A model generated the notes under the pieces. That model was not told the DNA's origin, ran no database searches, and saw nothing but the letters and a program-made list of their open reading frames with translations. Made by a program: the position numbers and the translations under genes. A stretch of 8,610 bases of DNA from Candidatus Poribacteria bacterium (lineage in GTDB: Bacteria > Poribacteria > WGA-4E > WGA-3G), in contig JAPPMR010000944.1 of assembly GCA_028818995.1 (NCBI GenBank), forward strand, positions 1 to 8,610. Direction: 5' to 3'. Each line of letters starts with the position of its first letter. Within the stretch, counting starts at the first letter, position 1. This document shows positions 6,699 to 8,610 of the stretch, piece after piece.

Positions 6699-8306
6699 TT
6701 ATTCACCTTCTGTCGGTGTTTCCTCTGCTTCTGTGCCTGCGTCCTCTGCTGTTGGCACTTCCTCAATTTGCGGTTGTGCTGTGGGTGTATCACTCCAATT
6801 TTCTTTGAATGCCTTTGCTGCAGCGTGCATGGTTTCAAGCAATTCATCACTCAGCAAACCTGTTTCTGCAATTTCAGAGAGGAGTTCCGCATGATTCCTG
6901 TCAAGGTATTGCAGGAATTCGGCCTCAAACCGAGCCACTTCCGATTCAGGAACATCGTCTAAGTAACCATTAGTTCCACAGAAGATAGAGGCGACTTCTC
7001 TTTCAACAGGCATCGGCTCGTATTGAGGTTGTTTCAGCAATTCTACAAGTCGTGTGCCACGTAGGAGCATAGATTGCGTTAATGCATCCAGATCCGATCC
7101 GAACTGTGCAAAGGCAGCGACTTCTCTGAAACTTGCAAGATCAAGTTTTAGTGTGCCTGCAACCTCATCCGATTTCATTGCTTTGACCTGTGCATCGCCT
7201 CCGACACGGGAAACAGACGTACCGACATCAATTGCGGGTCTCACGCCTTGGTTAAACAGATCCGTTGTGAGATATATCTGTCCATCTGTGATGGAGATAA
7301 CGTTTGTTGGGATGTAAGTTGTCAAATCACCTTCAAAGATTTCAATAATCGGTAGTGCTGTGAGAGAACCACCGCCCAAATCGTCGCTCAGTTTCGCAGC
7401 GCGTTCTAACAGGCGTGAATGTAGATAGAACACATCACCAGGATATGCTTCACGTCCCGGAGGTCTGCGTGAAAGCAGCGACATTTGGCGGTACGCCCAC
7501 GCATGTTTTGTCAAGTCATCGTAGATGATAAGTGCGTGTTTACCGTTATGACAGAAGTATTCCGCCATTGATGTGCCTGAGTAGGGAGCAAGATATTGCA
7601 GCGGTGATGGCGCACTTGCAGGTGCTGAGACGATGGTCGTGTATTCCATTGCATTATGTTCGCGAAGGGTATTCGCAACTTGCGCCAGCGTAGACCCTTT
7701 TTGACCGATAGCGACATAAAAGCAATAAACATCTGTGTTCTTCTGGCTGAGGATTGCGTCTATTGCGATTGCAGTTTTACCAGTTCGACGGTCACCGATA
7801 ATGAGTTCCCGCTGTCCTCTGCCAATCGGTGTCAAACTATCAATGGCTTTTAAGCCAGTGTAAAGCGGTTCGCTAACGGGTTGTCGTTGGACAATGCCTA
7901 ACCCTTTCTGTTCCACGGGGAGTCTGTGTTCAGTTTGAATGTCTCCCAAGCCATCAATGGGTTGTCCGAGGGCATCAACGATCCGTCCGAGGAGTGCCTC
8001 TCCGACAGGCACTTCAGGCAGTCTATTTGTGCGTTTAACGGTATCGCCTTCATGTATAAGTTGGTCTTCACCGAACAGCACACAACCGACGTTGTCTTCT
8101 TCAAGGTTAAAAGCGATGCCGTAAATATCGTTAGGGAATTCAATCATTTCGCTTGCCATTGCGTTGGCAAGCCCATGCACCCGTGCGATACCATCACCGA
8201 CTTCCAGCACAGTGCCAGAGTCATAGACATCTACGTCTTGTTCAAACTGTTGCAGCTGCTGTTTTAGTATATTAGATATTTCGTCCGGTCGGACTTCTCT
8301 TGCCAT
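6699..8306 (-). CDS. atpA: F-type ATP synthase alpha subunit
   Basis: This 535-residue protein is the non-catalytic nucleotide-binding subunit that alternates with beta in the F1 head. It has Walker A GDRRTGKT (171-178), Walker B L-I-I-Y-D-D (259-264), the [22 protein letters not shown] segment (281-302), and S-V-S-R-V-G-G with the arginine finger Arg367 that reaches the beta active site. The start ATG has AGAGGA (8315-8320) 8 bases upstream and begins the usual N-terminal M-A-x-x-V-R-P-D-E-I. The protein is somewhat longer than typical alpha subunits (about 500-515) because of an acidic, Pro/Thr/Glu-rich tail after about residue 502 with no lysine or arginine. Between D264 and A271 the family's usual L-S-K-Q-A-x-A-Y is L-T-K-H-A-W-A-Y. 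The gene follows atpH after a 251-base gap. Confidence 0.98.
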   Translation of the reverse strand: MAREVRPDEISNILKQQLQQFEQDVDVYDSGTVLEVGDGIARVHGLANAMASEMIEFPNDIYGIAFNLEEDNVGCVLFGEDQLIHEGDTVKRTNRLPEVPVGEALLGRIVDALGQPIDGLGDIQTEHRLPVEQKGLGIVQRQPVSEPLYTGLKAIDSLTPIGRGQRELIIGDRRTGKTAIAIDAILSQKNTDVYCFYVAIGQKGSTLAQVANTLREHNAMEYTTIVSAPASAPSPLQYLAPYSGTSMAEYFCHNGKHALIIYDDLTKHAWAYRQMSLLSRRPPGREAYPGDVFYLHSRLLERAAKLSDDLGGGSLTALPIIEIFEGDLTTYIPTNVISITDGQIYLTTDLFNQGVRPAIDVGTSVSRVGGDAQVKAMKSDEVAGTLKLDLASFREVAAFAQFGSDLDALTQSMLLRGTRLVELLKQPQYEPMPVEREVASIFCGTNGYLDDVPESEVARFEAEFLQYLDRNHAELLSEIAETGLLSDELLETMHAAAKAFKENWSDTPTAQPQIEEVPTAEDAGTEAEETPTEGE

Positions 8307-8392
8307 ATTTTCAATCCTCTGGAGTCGTAATTGTCTTCATTCATAAGGGAAACCTGCGAATTTCGTGTTAATCACTTCTGCTAATAGATATG

Positions 8393-8427
8393 TCGTAGGT
8401 CGGGTAGAGCGCAGCGAAACCCGACTT
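8393..8427 (+). repeat. REP-like palindromic repeat between atpH and atpA
   Basis: A stem of GTCGGGT (8399-8405) and ACCCGAC (8419-8425) surrounds a 13-base loop AGAGCGCAGCGAA. It matches the reverse complement of the element at 4196-4232 almost throughout. One stem base pair differs on both sides (T-A there, C-G here). When read as protein it gives V-G-R-V-E-R-S-E-T-R-L, a common sign of a repeat misread as a gene. Confidence 0.75.
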
Positions 8428-8436
8428 TGTAAGTTC

Positions 8437-8543
8437 CTTGTTGGGTTTCACTACCACCTCGCTGGAATGTGTAGGTATGTAATTTCCAGATATATTGGGT
8501 ATCATCACTCTCTTTCTTTGATTCGTTCTACCCAACCTACAAG
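8437..8543. repeat. Inverted-repeat-ended element between atpH and atpA
   Basis: CTTGTTGGGT at 8437-8446 is the imperfect reverse complement of ACCCAACCTACAAG at 8530-8543. The ends share the core of the neighbouring REP-like repeat, but the roughly 80 bases between them are unrelated to it. It may be a longer member of the same family or a small MITE-like element. No coding capacity is seen. Confidence 0.5.
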
Positions 8544-8557
8544 GGATTGTATATATT

Positions 8558-8610
8558 TTACCCTTTTGCGAGTTGTCGTTTTAAACGTTGGAGTTGTGTC
8601 GTAACACTTG
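8558..8610 (-). CDS. atpH: F-type ATP synthase delta subunit, C-terminal end only
   Basis: The minus strand reads SVTTQLQRLKRQLAKG and a TAA stop (8558-8560). This fits the end of the delta subunit, which commonly closes with a D-x-S-V-x-x-Q-L-x-R-L-R-x-Q-L pattern, and delta normally precedes alpha in the atp operon. Delta joins the top of F1 to the peripheral stalk. Only 16 complete codons, part of another and the stop are in the window, so the call rests on this short match plus position. The end of a fused b-delta protein is also possible. Confidence 0.65.
   Translation of the reverse strand, partial: SVTTQLQRLKRQLAKG

Noticed and set aside
8365..8604. A 79-codon open frame on the plus strand between atpH and atpA
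   Set aside because: It begins in the palindromic repeat (V-G-R-V-E-R-S-E-T-R-L), runs through the second repeat and overlaps the end of atpH on the other strand; no protein family is recognised.

Overview
The window is bacterial and carries the 3' part of an F-type ATP synthase operon on the minus strand, in the order atpH (last 17 codons only), atpA, atpG, atpD, atpC. On the other side are a tetratricopeptide-repeat gene and a divergent PIN-like gene on the plus strand, convergent with the atp operon. Intergenic palindromic repeats of several families, a Uma2-type nuclease gene and decayed small genes are reminiscent of repeat-rich, uncultured lineages such as Candidatus Poribacteria. That taxonomic guess comes from memory of similar repeats and is not demonstrated here.

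Layout. 1-749 (+): TPR protein, cut by the window edge. 819-1811 (+): 330-residue protein with the four acidic positions of a PIN-like nuclease. 1847-3559: a rearranged zone downstream of atpC. It holds two decayed copies of a small gene encoding an N-W-D-G-motif protein (reconstructed about 139 residues), each preceded by the same promoter-like sequence. It also holds two extra partial copies of the atpC 3' end and one apparently intact Uma2 gene. 3560-8610 (-): atpC, atpD, atpG, atpA and the atpH end. The H-A, G-D and D-C gaps are 251, 175 and 265 bases and are occupied mainly by palindromic repeats, whereas the A-G gap is only 2 bases.

Function. AtpA and AtpD form the alpha3-beta3 catalytic head, AtpG the central shaft, AtpC the regulatory epsilon subunit on the shaft, and AtpH (delta) the peripheral stator link. 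All Walker and signature motifs are present, so the enzyme looks functional.

The most unusual structure is the serial repetition of the atpC 3' coding end. Reading away from atpC on the minus strand the order is: real atpC end, NWDG gene copy A, Uma2, atpC end copy 2, NWDG gene copy B, atpC end copy 3. This resembles either a tandem duplication that later decayed, or repeated insertion of a small module at the atpC 3' end with the target end duplicated at each boundary, as att sites flank integrated elements. No integrase or transposase is visible, so the mechanism is open.
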